From Sphingomonadaceae bacterium (GTDB lineage: Bacteria > Pseudomonadota > Alphaproteobacteria > Sphingomonadales > Sphingomonadaceae), in NCBI GenBank assembly GCA_027533105.1, contig JAPZTW010000002.1, forward strand, positions 310,001-374,000: DNA of 64,000 bases, given 5' to 3'. The position numbers were made by a program, and so were the translations under genes. The notes under the pieces were generated by a model. That model was not told the origin of the DNA. It searched no databases and was given only the letters and a program-made list of their open reading frames with translations. Position 1 is the stretch's first letter. Each line of letters begins with the position of its first letter. Positions 56,620-64,000 of the stretch are shown here, one piece after another.

Positions 56620-59259
56620 CTATTCGTTGACGGCGCGCTTTTCCGAAAGGGTCGGGCCAGTGGCCGCCGACAGCATCTTGACGCGGCCGGCATTGTCGAC
56701 CGGCAAGGCGCTGACGAACTCTACCCCGATCTTGTCATCCTGGCACCAGCGCGTGGTTCCGGTCACGGTAAAGTCTTCCGTCAGGCAGATCTCGAAGATC
56801 GTGCCGCGGGGCACATTCCACAGCCCCTTGATCATCGCACCTGTGGCCGAGAGGTTGCGGATCTTGGCGTTGTAGGTCTGCCCTCCGTGGATCAGCTGGA
56901 CATTGCGCAGCATCGCCTGGCGAACCGCGCGCGAGGCCTTCGGGCCATCGGCAATCGCCATCGGCCCTTCGGAAAGCAGCGCGGTGGCCTGCTCGCGGGT
57001 CAAGGGCTTGTTGTAGATATAGCCCTGAACGTGGCTGCACCCGAGGCTGCGAACCAGATCGAGCTCATCCATGGTCTCGACCCCCTCGGCGGTCGTTTCC
57101 ATGCCCAGGGCCTCGGCCATGCTGACAATCGAGGCGATGATCGCCGCGTTGCGGCTGCCCTGCTGGGAAGCGCCGCGCACGAAGCTCTGGTCGATCTTGA
57201 TCTTGTCGAAGGGCGCGCGCTGCAGATAGCCGAGCGAGGCATAGCCGGTCCCGAAGTCATCCAGCGCCAGCCGCACGCCCACGCGCTTCAGCGAAGCGAA
57301 CATGGCCTCGACGCTGGCGTCATCGTTAAGGAAGACGCCTTCCGTGATCTCCAGTTCGAGCCGCTTGGGATCGATCTGGGTCTGGGCCAGAACGTTGGTG
57401 ATCACGCCGGGCAAGGACGGGCTGATGAATTGCAGGGGCGAAACGTTGACCGCCACCCGGACACTGGTGGGCCAGTTGGAAAGATCGTGGCAAGCCGTGC
57501 GGAGGGCCCATTCGCCAATCTGCACGATCAGGCCGGCGTCTTCGGCCACGTTGATGAACCGGGCGGGCGATAGCCAGCCAAGCCGCGGGTGTTTCCAGCG
57601 CAGCAGTGCCTCGAACCCGGTCACCCGTTCGGTCGAGGTGTGCACGATCGGCTGATAATGCAGTTCCAGCCCGCCGTTGCTGATCGCGTCGCGCAGGTCC
57701 GCCTCGAGCTGGCGGCGTTCCTCGGCCTCGCTGTGCAGGTCGGCCGCATAGAAATGGTGAATGCCGCGGCCGCCATCCTTGGCGGCATAAAGGGCAAGGT
57801 CGGCATTGCGGATCAATTCTTCCGAATTCACCCCATCTTCCGGCGCAAGCGCAATCCCGACCGAAGCACCGATCACCACGCGATGCCCCTCAAGCTGATA
57901 GGCCAGCGACAATGACTTGATGATCCGGTCGGCCAGCGTGGCCAGGGCTTCACGGTCGTGCCGGCCAGGCAGGATGACCTCGAATTCGTCCCCGCCCAGC
58001 CGACCGACCCGGCCGACCGTCCCGACGGTGCGTTCCAGCCGTTCCGCCACCTGCTTGAGCAGGGCGTCGCCAACCGGATGGCCCAGCGTATCGTTGACCT
58101 GCTTGAAGCGGTCCAGATCAAGCAGGAACACCGCGCAGGTGCGGTGCTGGGGGTTCGGGGCCGCCAGGATGCGTTCCAGCGTCTGGGCCATCTGCAACCG
58201 GTTGGCGAGACCGGTCAGGGAATCGAAATGCGCCAATCGCGAGGCGTGCTGCTGCGATCGGCGCTTTTCGGTCAGGTCATGGCCCGAGCCACGAAAGCCC
58301 ACGAAGTTGCGAAACTCGTCATACAGGGGACGACCGCTGATCGACCACCAGCGTTCTTCCGCATCGGTTGCCGCGCGCAAGGCCAGTTCGGTAAAGGCCG
58401 AACGGGCATTGAGGTGGAACGCCAGGGTGCGTTCGCCTTCCTGGCTGCCGGGATCATTGGCGAAGAGGACCGCCATCGGCTTGCCGATGAGGCCCTGCAC
58501 CGGGCAGCCCAGGATTGCCCCGACAGTGGGCGAAACATAGGCCAGCATGCCACGGCGATCGGTCTCGAAGAACCAGCCCTGGCCGCTTTCCTCGAAATCG
58601 CTGAGCAGCTCCTCGGCCCGCTGCTGGTTACGCAGCCGCTCTTGCTCGACTTCGGCAGCGGCGCGGTCAGTGCGGATCTGCCGCACGGCCGCGAACAGGC
58701 CCAGACAGGCCCCGCCCGCCAGCAGCAGCAGCGACACCGTGTTCCCGTCGATCAAGGCCACCCCAAGCCACATCGCCACCACGGCCCCGGTGATGCCGGG
58801 TATTCGTCGGTTGAGGATGATGGTGGCCAGCGCGGATACGAGGATCGGGGCCGGAATGGCTTCCGACCATTCCAGTCCGGGATCGCGAGCGGTCCAGGTC
58901 GCGATCCCCAGGCCGAACAACAGCATCGGCCCGCCAACGCCAAAGGCGTGCAGCGCTTCGCGTTCGACCAGCGAGCTGATCCGCCGCTGCTCGATCTTGT
59001 TGAGGAAAGGCGTCGACCAGGCAATCAGCATGGCCCCGGCCAGCATGGCGACGGCCGGCACCGTCGGCACGGCCCGGTTGGCGATGCCCACCAGCACGGC
59101 GAGCGCCAGCATGATGGGCGCGATAAATCGCCAGTTGGGCTCGATCAGGATGTAAACCGGGCCGTGGCCGTTTGCCCCGGGCCTGGAAACAGCGCGCAGC
59201 CCCGCCGGCCCGCGGGCCGACAGCGACGTATTCTGTTCCATTTCCACATTGGGCGCCAT
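56620..59259 (-). CDS. Membrane GGDEF-EAL-PilZ c-di-GMP protein
   Basis: The 879-residue protein has an N-terminal membrane sensor of about six helices (residues about 44-200), a short PAS-like region, GGDEF (residues 422-426), an EAL domain with EAL at 550-552 (FEALLRW), NVSPLQF, ELEITEG, DDFGTGYASL and TAEGVE, and a C-terminal PilZ-like domain with NLSATG. The RxxxR of PilZ is stretched to R-x4-R. It shows no RxxD inhibitory site. It should be an inner-membrane enzyme making and/or breaking c-di-GMP. It is a close paralogue of the 50677-52902 protein. Confidence 0.93.
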   Translation of the reverse strand: MAPNVEMEQNTSLSARGPAGLRAVSRPGANGHGPVYILIEPNWRFIAPIMLALAVLVGIANRAVPTVPAVAMLAGAMLIAWSTPFLNKIEQRRISSLVEREALHAFGVGGPMLLFGLGIATWTARDPGLEWSEAIPAPILVSALATIILNRRIPGITGAVVAMWLGVALIDGNTVSLLLLAGGACLGLFAAVRQIRTDRAAAEVEQERLRNQQRAEELLSDFEESGQGWFFETDRRGMLAYVSPTVGAILGCPVQGLIGKPMAVLFANDPGSQEGERTLAFHLNARSAFTELALRAATDAEERWWSISGRPLYDEFRNFVGFRGSGHDLTEKRRSQQHASRLAHFDSLTGLANRLQMAQTLERILAAPNPQHRTCAVFLLDLDRFKQVNDTLGHPVGDALLKQVAERLERTVGTVGRVGRLGGDEFEVILPGRHDREALATLADRIIKSLSLAYQLEGHRVVIGASVGIALAPEDGVNSEELIRNADLALYAAKDGGRGIHHFYAADLHSEAEERRQLEADLRDAISNGGLELHYQPIVHTSTERVTGFEALLRWKHPRLGWLSPARFINVAEDAGLIVQIGEWALRTACHDLSNWPTSVRVAVNVSPLQFISPSLPGVITNVLAQTQIDPKRLELEITEGVFLNDDASVEAMFASLKRVGVRLALDDFGTGYASLGYLQRAPFDKIKIDQSFVRGASQQGSRNAAIIASIVSMAEALGMETTAEGVETMDELDLVRSLGCSHVQGYIYNKPLTREQATALLSEGPMAIADGPKASRAVRQAMLRNVQLIHGGQTYNAKIRNLSATGAMIKGLWNVPRGTIFEICLTEDFTVTGTTRWCQDDKIGVEFVSALPVDNAGRVKMLSAATGPTLSEKRAVNE

Positions 59260-59476
59260 CGCAGCACTATAGGTTTCAGGTCTTTGAAGAAAGGTTAATC
59301 AAACCATTAGGTGCCACTGGCGAGTAGTGCGGAAGGCGGGTTGTAAAGACCTGACCGGCTGGGCATAGTACCGCCAGAAAACAAGCGGACGGGGACTGCC
59401 GATGGCCGTTATGCAACGCGGGTACCGATGGGAACTTGCTTGCTGGCCGGGCGCGGCAGAGGGGAGCGCCTGAACC

Positions 59477-60787
59477 ATGCGGCACATTGCGATCATCGGT
59501 TCAGGACCGGCTGGCTACTACACCGCCGAGGCCGCGCAGAAGCAGTGGGGCGAGGATGTGCGGGTCGATATCTTCGACATGCTGCCCGTTCCCTATGGCC
59601 TGATCCGCACCGGCGTGGCCCCCGATCACCAGTCGATCAAGGGCGTCTCGCGCCGCTATGAAGGCACGGCCCTGTCGGACAATGTCCGCTTTGTCGGCAA
59701 TGTCACCATCGGCGAGGACGTGACCATCGCCGAATTGCAGCAATTTTACGATGCCGTGGTCCTGGCCACCGGCGCGCCGAACGACAAGCCGGCCGGCATT
59801 CCCGGCGAAGGGCTGGACAATGTCTTTGGCAGCGCGGCCTTCGTCGGCTGGTACAATGGCCATCCGCAGTTCGCGAAGCTGAACCCGGACCTTTCGGGGC
59901 GAACGGCGGTGATTGTCGGCAATGGCAATGTCGCGCTGGACGTGGCCCGCATCCTGTCCAAGACCGCGGCCGAGTTCCATGGCAGCGACATTGTCGCCCA
60001 TGCGCTCCATGCGCTGGAGAAATCGCGCATTTCGCGGATCGTCATCCTGGGTCGGCGCGGGCCGCACCAGATCGCGATGACGCCGAAGGAGCTGGGCGAG
60101 CTGGCCCACCTCGCGCGGGCCTGTCCGCGGGTCGATCCGGCCGATTTGCCGGCCGAGGACGAGGACCTGTTCCTCGAACCCGGCCAGCGCAAGTCGGTGG
60201 GCCACCTGCGCGGTTTTGCCGCGATCCCCGAAGAGTTTCGCGCCGACAAGCCGGTGGAGATCGAGTTCGATTTCTTCGCCAGCCCCAAGGCGATCCAGGG
60301 CGATGGCCAGGTCACGGGCATCGAGATCGAGCGCACCACGCTGGATGCCAATGGGCGGGCCAGCGGGACGGGCGAAACCTATGTGATCCCCGCCAGCCTG
60401 GTCGTCACCTGCATCGGCTACAAGACCTCCCCCATCCCCGGCGTGCCGTTCGAGGAAAGCGCGGGGCGCTTTGCCAATGACGAGGGGCGGATCCTGCCGG
60501 GGCTGTACTGCGTCGGCTGGGCGCGGCGCGGGCCATCGGGCACGATCGGCACCAACCGCCCCGATGGCTTCGCCGTGGTTGAACTGATCGCCGGGGACAT
60601 CGGTCAGGGCAGCGGCAAGCAGGGTCGCCCTGGCTTTGATGCCCTGGCCGAGGCGCGCGGGCTGGACATCGTCACCTTCCGCGACTGGAAGAAGATCGAG
60701 GCCGAGGAAGAACAGCGCGCCCGCGAAGGCGCGCCGCGCGAGAAGTTCGTCGACGTGGGCAGCATGATCGCGGCACGGGGTGTTTAA
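59477..60787 (+). CDS. FprA-type ferredoxin/adrenodoxin-NADP+ reductase
   Basis: The 436-residue flavoprotein starts with the FAD loop AIIGSGPAGYY (G8-x-G-x-x-G13). It has PVPYGLIRTGVAPDHQSIKG, NVALDVARIL with an NADP loop, GRRGPHQIAMTPKEL and WARRGPSGTIGTN near the C-terminus, as in FprA/adrenodoxin reductase. It should move electrons between NADPH and a ferredoxin. GGGAG lies about 10 nt upstream. Its last residues PREKFVDVGSMIAARGV have a second, decayed copy after the downstream orphan gene. Confidence 0.93.
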   Translation: MRHIAIIGSGPAGYYTAEAAQKQWGEDVRVDIFDMLPVPYGLIRTGVAPDHQSIKGVSRRYEGTALSDNVRFVGNVTIGEDVTIAELQQFYDAVVLATGAPNDKPAGIPGEGLDNVFGSAAFVGWYNGHPQFAKLNPDLSGRTAVIVGNGNVALDVARILSKTAAEFHGSDIVAHALHALEKSRISRIVILGRRGPHQIAMTPKELGELAHLARACPRVDPADLPAEDEDLFLEPGQRKSVGHLRGFAAIPEEFRADKPVEIEFDFFASPKAIQGDGQVTGIEIERTTLDANGRASGTGETYVIPASLVVTCIGYKTSPIPGVPFEESAGRFANDEGRILPGLYCVGWARRGPSGTIGTNRPDGFAVVELIAGDIGQGSGKQGRPGFDALAEARGLDIVTFRDWKKIEAEEEQRAREGAPREKFVDVGSMIAARGV

Positions 60788-61556
60788 ACAACGATCCAGC
60801 GCTGGTGCAGTTTGCGCGCTTTTCCTGATCTTCGGGAGCAGTCCATTGACTGCGCAAGACCGTCAGGAAGATCGATTTTCGATTGACTGGACCTCGGAAT
60901 TTGTCCCCAGCTCTCACGCTGAATTACGCAATGCCAATTCCGAGTATGTTTTGTTCGCAAGGCATAGACCGAGATTTGCCGTTTCCCTCGAACAAACTCT
61001 ATCCGGAAGTCACTTCAAGATAGGCTGCGATGTCTTTCTTGGAACCGGATGCATGAACATTTCAATATCCGCAGATGATATACTTCTGGCAACAGATAAG
61101 CCAAATCTTATAGCCTGCAAGATGACCCCTATAAAAGAGACATTTATTGATTTTTCAGTGCATAGAGGCGAATTTATCTGTCTTCACGATCACGACAACG
61201 ACTCAATATTCGATAGAATTTTTATGATTAATATTCGCCCTACGGATTACGACTATGGAAGAATTAGAGGCAAGGTTCCTCGAAACAAAACCGAGTTGGT
61301 CGGAGTGAGGTACACCTCTCTCAACGTCGACAAGTTTGAGCCTCACGAGTCCTTCGCCCGAATCAGGCTGCCAGACCGGGGGGCTGATAAGGTGGGTGTC
61401 GAGTACGAATTGCGATATCAGGGACGAACGATTGTAGGCTTTGGCCAGGCTGGCGGACTCAATGTGGCGCGACAGGACCTGGTCAGTAAGGGATCGTTGA
61501 GTTTCTTCGAGAAATTCCAGGAGTTTTCAGCGAACGGCAAATTATGGTTGTTCTGA
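60780..61556 (+). CDS. Exported low-GC orphan protein
   Basis: The 258-residue protein has a signal peptide (SAGAVCALFLIFGSSPLTAQ). Its start GTG at 60780 overlaps the fprA stop. The mature part is beta-rich with several cysteines (KIGCDVFLGTGCMNIS, IACKM, EFICLHDHDND) and a D/H-rich loop. Base composition is visibly lower in GC than all neighbours, and codon use is mixed. No family is recognised. Its insertion between fprA and a second fprA-like 3' end marks it as a likely transferred gene. Confidence 0.65.
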   Translation: MFKQRSSAGAVCALFLIFGSSPLTAQDRQEDRFSIDWTSEFVPSSHAELRNANSEYVLFARHRPRFAVSLEQTLSGSHFKIGCDVFLGTGCMNISISADDILLATDKPNLIACKMTPIKETFIDFSVHRGEFICLHDHDNDSIFDRIFMINIRPTDYDYGRIRGKVPRNKTELVGVRYTSLNVDKFEPHESFARIRLPDRGADKVGVEYELRYQGRTIVGFGQAGGLNVARQDLVSKGSLSFFEKFQEFSANGKLWLF

Positions 61557-61577
61557 ACATGGCGCGCCAGGAAGACT

Positions 61578-61671
61578 GATTGGGCTTGCTTGATGCAGCC
61601 TGGCGCAGCCGAGGAACGGACGTGAGAAGTTCGTCCACGCTGACGACATGATCCGCGCGCTGGGGGAATAG
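61578..61671 (+). pseudogene. Remnant of an fprA 3' end
   Basis: The sequence GAGAAGTTCGTC is shared exactly by 60740-60751 in fprA and 61624-61635. The remnant translates as REKFVHADDMIRALGE then stop, aligning with REKFVDVGSMIAARGV at the fprA end. Just upstream a shifted frame reads DWAC...GAAEERT, like the DWKK...AEEEQRA region. The frame is broken by one base, so it is not expressed as such. Confidence 0.6.
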
Positions 61672-61770
61672 GCTGGCAGGGCATCAGTGCTTGCCCCCAC
61701 CCCCAAGCCATGATTTAATCGTCCGGTTAAAGACGCGACCCCAGAGAGTCGCGCCATTCGGAGAGAGGCC

Positions 61771-63525
61771 ATGCCCACTTACGATCTGATCATCCGCAAC
61801 GGCACGATTGTCGATGGCACCGGCGCGGCGCGCTTTACCGGCGATGTTGCGGTGAAGAACGGGCTGATTGCAGCCGTGGGCAAGGTTCAGGGCGATGCCG
61901 CCGAGGAAATCGACGCCGCCGGCAAGGTGGTGACGCCCGGCTTCGTCGATATTCACACGCATTACGATGGCCAGGCCACCTGGGATCAGGAAATGGCCCC
62001 GTCCAGCTGGCACGGCGTGACCACGGTGGTCATGGGCAATTGCGGGGTCGGTTTTGCCCCGGCGCGGCCGGATCGCCATGGCTGGCTGATCGGGCTGATG
62101 GAAGGGGTTGAGGACATTCCCGGCACGGCGCTGGCCGAAGGGATGACCTGGAACTGGGAAACCTTCCCCGAATATCTCGACGAACTTGAGCGCCTGCCGC
62201 GCACGGTCGATGTCGGCACCCATGTGCCGCACGGCGCGGTGCGGGCCTATGTGCTGGGCGATCGCGAGCAGCCCGGCGCGATCCCGACCGAGGATGACAT
62301 CCGCCAGATGGCCGAAATCGTCGAGGACGGCGTGCGCGCCGGGGCGCTGGGCTTTTCGACCAGCCGCACCGTGCTGCACCGCTCGATCGACGGCGAAGTG
62401 GTGCCCGGCACCACCGCGACCAAGGAAGAACTGATCGAGATCGGCCGGGCCATGGGCCGGGCCGGGCACGGCGTCTTCGAAATGGCCAGCGACATGCGCC
62501 GCGAATGGGACGAATTCGGCTGGATGGGCGCGCTGAGCCGCGAAACCGGCCTGCCCTGCACCTATGCCGCGCTGCAATCCATCGCCAAGGAATTGCCGCT
62601 GGAAGAGCAGATCGCCCAGATGCGCGCCGAGAACGACAACGGCGCCAATATCGTCGCCCAGATCGCCCTGCGCGGCAACGGCATCGTCATGGCCTGGCAG
62701 GGCACGGTCCATCCGTTCCGCCTGCGGCCCAGCTGGCAGGCGATCGCCGAACTGCCGTGGGAACAGCAGCGTGCCAAGCTGCTCGATCCGGCGTTCAAGG
62801 CCCAGCTCCTGTCCGAAACCAATGACTTTTCCGAGGTCAATCAGGACATCATCGGCCTGATCATGGTGGTCTGCGGCGGCTGGACCATGCAGTACGAGAT
62901 GGACCCCGATTTCAACTATGAACCGCAGGCCGATGAAAGCATCGCCGCCCGCGCGGCTGCCGCCGGGGTTTCGGGCGACGAATATGCCTATGACCTGCTG
63001 TGCCAGAATGAAGGCAAGGGCTTCATCTATCTGCCGCTGCTGAACTATGCCGATGGCAACCTCGATTTCCTCGAGGCGCTGCAGGCGGCCGACGATACGG
63101 TCAATTCGCTGTCCGATGGCGGCGCGCACTGCGGCACGATCTGCGATGCGGCCAGCCCCACCTTCATGCTCCAGCACTGGGTGCGCGATCGCAAGCGCGG
63201 TGGGCGGATTTCGCTGGAACGCGCCGTGCAGCGGCAGTGCCGCGATACGGCCCGGCTCTATGGCCTGGAAGATCGCGGCGTGATCGCGCCGGGCTATCTG
63301 GCGGATCTCAATGTGATCGATATCGACAAGCTGAAGCTGGGCAAGCCGTGGCTGGCCTTCGATCTGCCCGCGGGCGGCAAGCGCCTGCTGCAGAAGGCCG
63401 AAGGCTATGTCTGCACGATCAAGAACGGCGCGGTGACCTTCCGCAACGGCGAATGGACCGGCGCCACCCCCGGCGGCCTGATCCGCGGGCCGCAGCGCGT
63501 GGAAATGCGCGAAGCGGCGGAGTAG
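61771..63525 (+). CDS. N-acyl-D-amino-acid deacylase/amidohydrolase-family protein
   Basis: The 584-residue metal-dependent hydrolase has HTHYDGQ (His62, His64) near the start, an Asp/Cys-rich metal region with [16 protein letters not shown] near the C-terminus and the typical N-terminal [12 protein letters not shown]. It is close to N-acyl-D-amino-acid deacylases, which remove an acyl group from D-amino acids. The exact substrate is not certain. A GAGAGAGG ribosome-binding region precedes the ATG. It is followed by a REP-like element. Confidence 0.9.
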   Translation: MPTYDLIIRNGTIVDGTGAARFTGDVAVKNGLIAAVGKVQGDAAEEIDAAGKVVTPGFVDIHTHYDGQATWDQEMAPSSWHGVTTVVMGNCGVGFAPARPDRHGWLIGLMEGVEDIPGTALAEGMTWNWETFPEYLDELERLPRTVDVGTHVPHGAVRAYVLGDREQPGAIPTEDDIRQMAEIVEDGVRAGALGFSTSRTVLHRSIDGEVVPGTTATKEELIEIGRAMGRAGHGVFEMASDMRREWDEFGWMGALSRETGLPCTYAALQSIAKELPLEEQIAQMRAENDNGANIVAQIALRGNGIVMAWQGTVHPFRLRPSWQAIAELPWEQQRAKLLDPAFKAQLLSETNDFSEVNQDIIGLIMVVCGGWTMQYEMDPDFNYEPQADESIAARAAAAGVSGDEYAYDLLCQNEGKGFIYLPLLNYADGNLDFLEALQAADDTVNSLSDGGAHCGTICDAASPTFMLQHWVRDRKRGGRISLERAVQRQCRDTARLYGLEDRGVIAPGYLADLNVIDIDKLKLGKPWLAFDLPAGGKRLLQKAEGYVCTIKNGAVTFRNGEWTGATPGGLIRGPQRVEMREAAE

Positions 63526-63534
63526 GCCTGATCC

Positions 63535-63612
63535 CGTCATCCCGGCGAAAGCCGGGATCGCTGTCAGGCGTAGCGCCCATCCGCCAGCGGTCCCGGATCA
63601 AGTCCGGGACGA
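63535..63612. repeat. REP-like palindromic element, second copy
   Basis: It holds two hairpins, ATCCCGGC-GAAA-GCCGGGAT (63539-63558) and GTCCCGGA-TCAAG-TCCGGGAC (63590-63610). The outer ends CGTCATCCCGG and CCGGGACGACG are reverse complements but for one base. It shares the CCGGATCAAGTCCGGG core and the two-hairpin layout with the element at 7141-7221, and likewise separates convergent genes. Confidence 0.7.
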
Positions 63613-63616
63613 CGCG

Positions 63617-64000
63617 TTACGGCCGGATCACGATCCCCACTGCCGGATCGGCCTTGCCCGCGAGGGTGGCGGCAAAGGCATCGCGCGCAGCTTCCAGCCC
63701 CTGGCGCGTATCGATGGTCAGCGCCCCGCCCGCTTCAGCAATGAAGCGCAGCCAGCTTTCGGCCACGGCCTCGCCAAAGGCCTTGGGGCCCAGTTCCTTG
63801 ATCGCCGCCACGGCATGATCGGGCGCGAAGAACAGCACCGGCGTCGGGCCCGGCAAGGCGCCGCGCTCCTGCCCGAAGCCCGCACCAACATGGGTCGCGC
63901 CGACCGTGCAGGAGTACTTGAGGTGATCGCCCAGCGTGGTGTGCACGCCATGGATCAGCGCGGCATTGCCGGCGAAATCGACCAGCACCGAAGCCACCTG
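63617..64000 (-). CDS. DUF2855 family protein, C-terminal part (runs off the window)
   Basis: The visible 127 residues match the C-terminal end of DUF2855 proteins: VDFAGNAALIHGVHTTLGDHL, KYSCTVGATH and FFAPDHAVA. The frame is open to the window edge, so the start is outside; a GTG at 63997 is not a true start. The function of the family is unknown, although these proteins resemble medium-chain dehydrogenases. It is convergent with the amidohydrolase gene. Confidence 0.85.
   Translation of the reverse strand, partial: QVASVLVDFAGNAALIHGVHTTLGDHLKYSCTVGATHVGAGFGQERGALPGPTPVLFFAPDHAVAAIKELGPKAFGEAVAESWLRFIAEAGGALTIDTRQGLEAARDAFAATLAGKADPAVGIVIRP

Noticed and set aside
59294..59310. Possible CtrA box upstream of the membrane GGDEF-EAL-PilZ gene (CTAATGGTTTGATTAAC)
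   Set aside because: Only one half-site is exact and the spacing is off by one, so it is not called as a feature.

Overview
The window looks like the chromosome of a GC-rich alphaproteobacterium of the order Sphingomonadales (Sphingomonadaceae or Erythrobacteraceae type). This is inferred from gene content: three large TonB-dependent receptors, exported peptidases, PAS-GGDEF-EAL-PilZ proteins, a DUF2855 protein, a subclass B3 metallo-beta-lactamase and an sdhCDA operon, in dense DNA with many ATGA/GTGA start-stop overlaps. No species can be named from the sequence alone. I saw no rRNA, tRNA, CRISPR array, transposase, integrase or phage gene.

Layout. 1-11.7 kb: a truncated TonB receptor, a PBP4-type peptidase, a coupled cassette (SnoaL/KSI-like, GNAT, nitrilase-like), an S9 peptidase, wrbA divergent from a LysR regulator, and a second TonB receptor. 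11.9-17.9 kb: purC, an M16 lipoprotein peptidase, and a persulfide/sulfite module (Blh-like hydrolase divergent from rhodanese plus TauE/SafE) sharing one AT-rich operator-promoter region. 17.9-25.7 kb: TPR protein, rsmB, guaB, M28 peptidase, 3-hydroxybutyrate dehydrogenase, an exported hypothetical and an LldD-like FMN enzyme. 25.8-28.8 kb: a BlaI/M56 pair with a 36-bp palindromic operator and a divergent exported protein. 28.9-35.0 kb: sdhCDA, then SDR, B3 metallo-beta-lactamase, prmA and a DMT transporter as one coupled operon. 35.1-40.8 kb: cinA-like, ligA, an exported protein, GNAT and recN. 41.0-44.3 kb: TonB receptor, DUF2292 protein and an Rrf2 regulator with four cysteines. 44.3-50.2 kb: bamD, a membrane winged-helix regulator, a 55-codon gene coupled to a LuxR-type regulator, and lepA. 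50.7-59.3 kb: a c-di-GMP region with two GGDEF-EAL-PilZ paralogues around a J-domain protein, a lone PilZ protein, a small lipoprotein and two unknown proteins. 59.5-64 kb: an fprA-type ferredoxin/adrenodoxin reductase, a low-GC exported orphan followed by a second decayed fprA 3' end, an amidohydrolase and a truncated DUF2855 gene.

Most genes are housekeeping or envelope functions. The regions most worth a second look are the fprA 3'-end duplication around the low-GC orphan (60.74-61.67 kb), the c-di-GMP region, the BlaI/M56 system whose sensor lacks a penicillin-binding domain, the persulfide regulon, the Rrf2/DUF2292/TonB unit, the small gene coupled to a degenerate-receiver LuxR protein, and several intergenic repeat elements (REP-like pairs at 7.1 and 63.5 kb, a 144-bp element between guaB and rsmB, a CCTTGAG heptamer array, and a TGGACC-rich duplicated unit).
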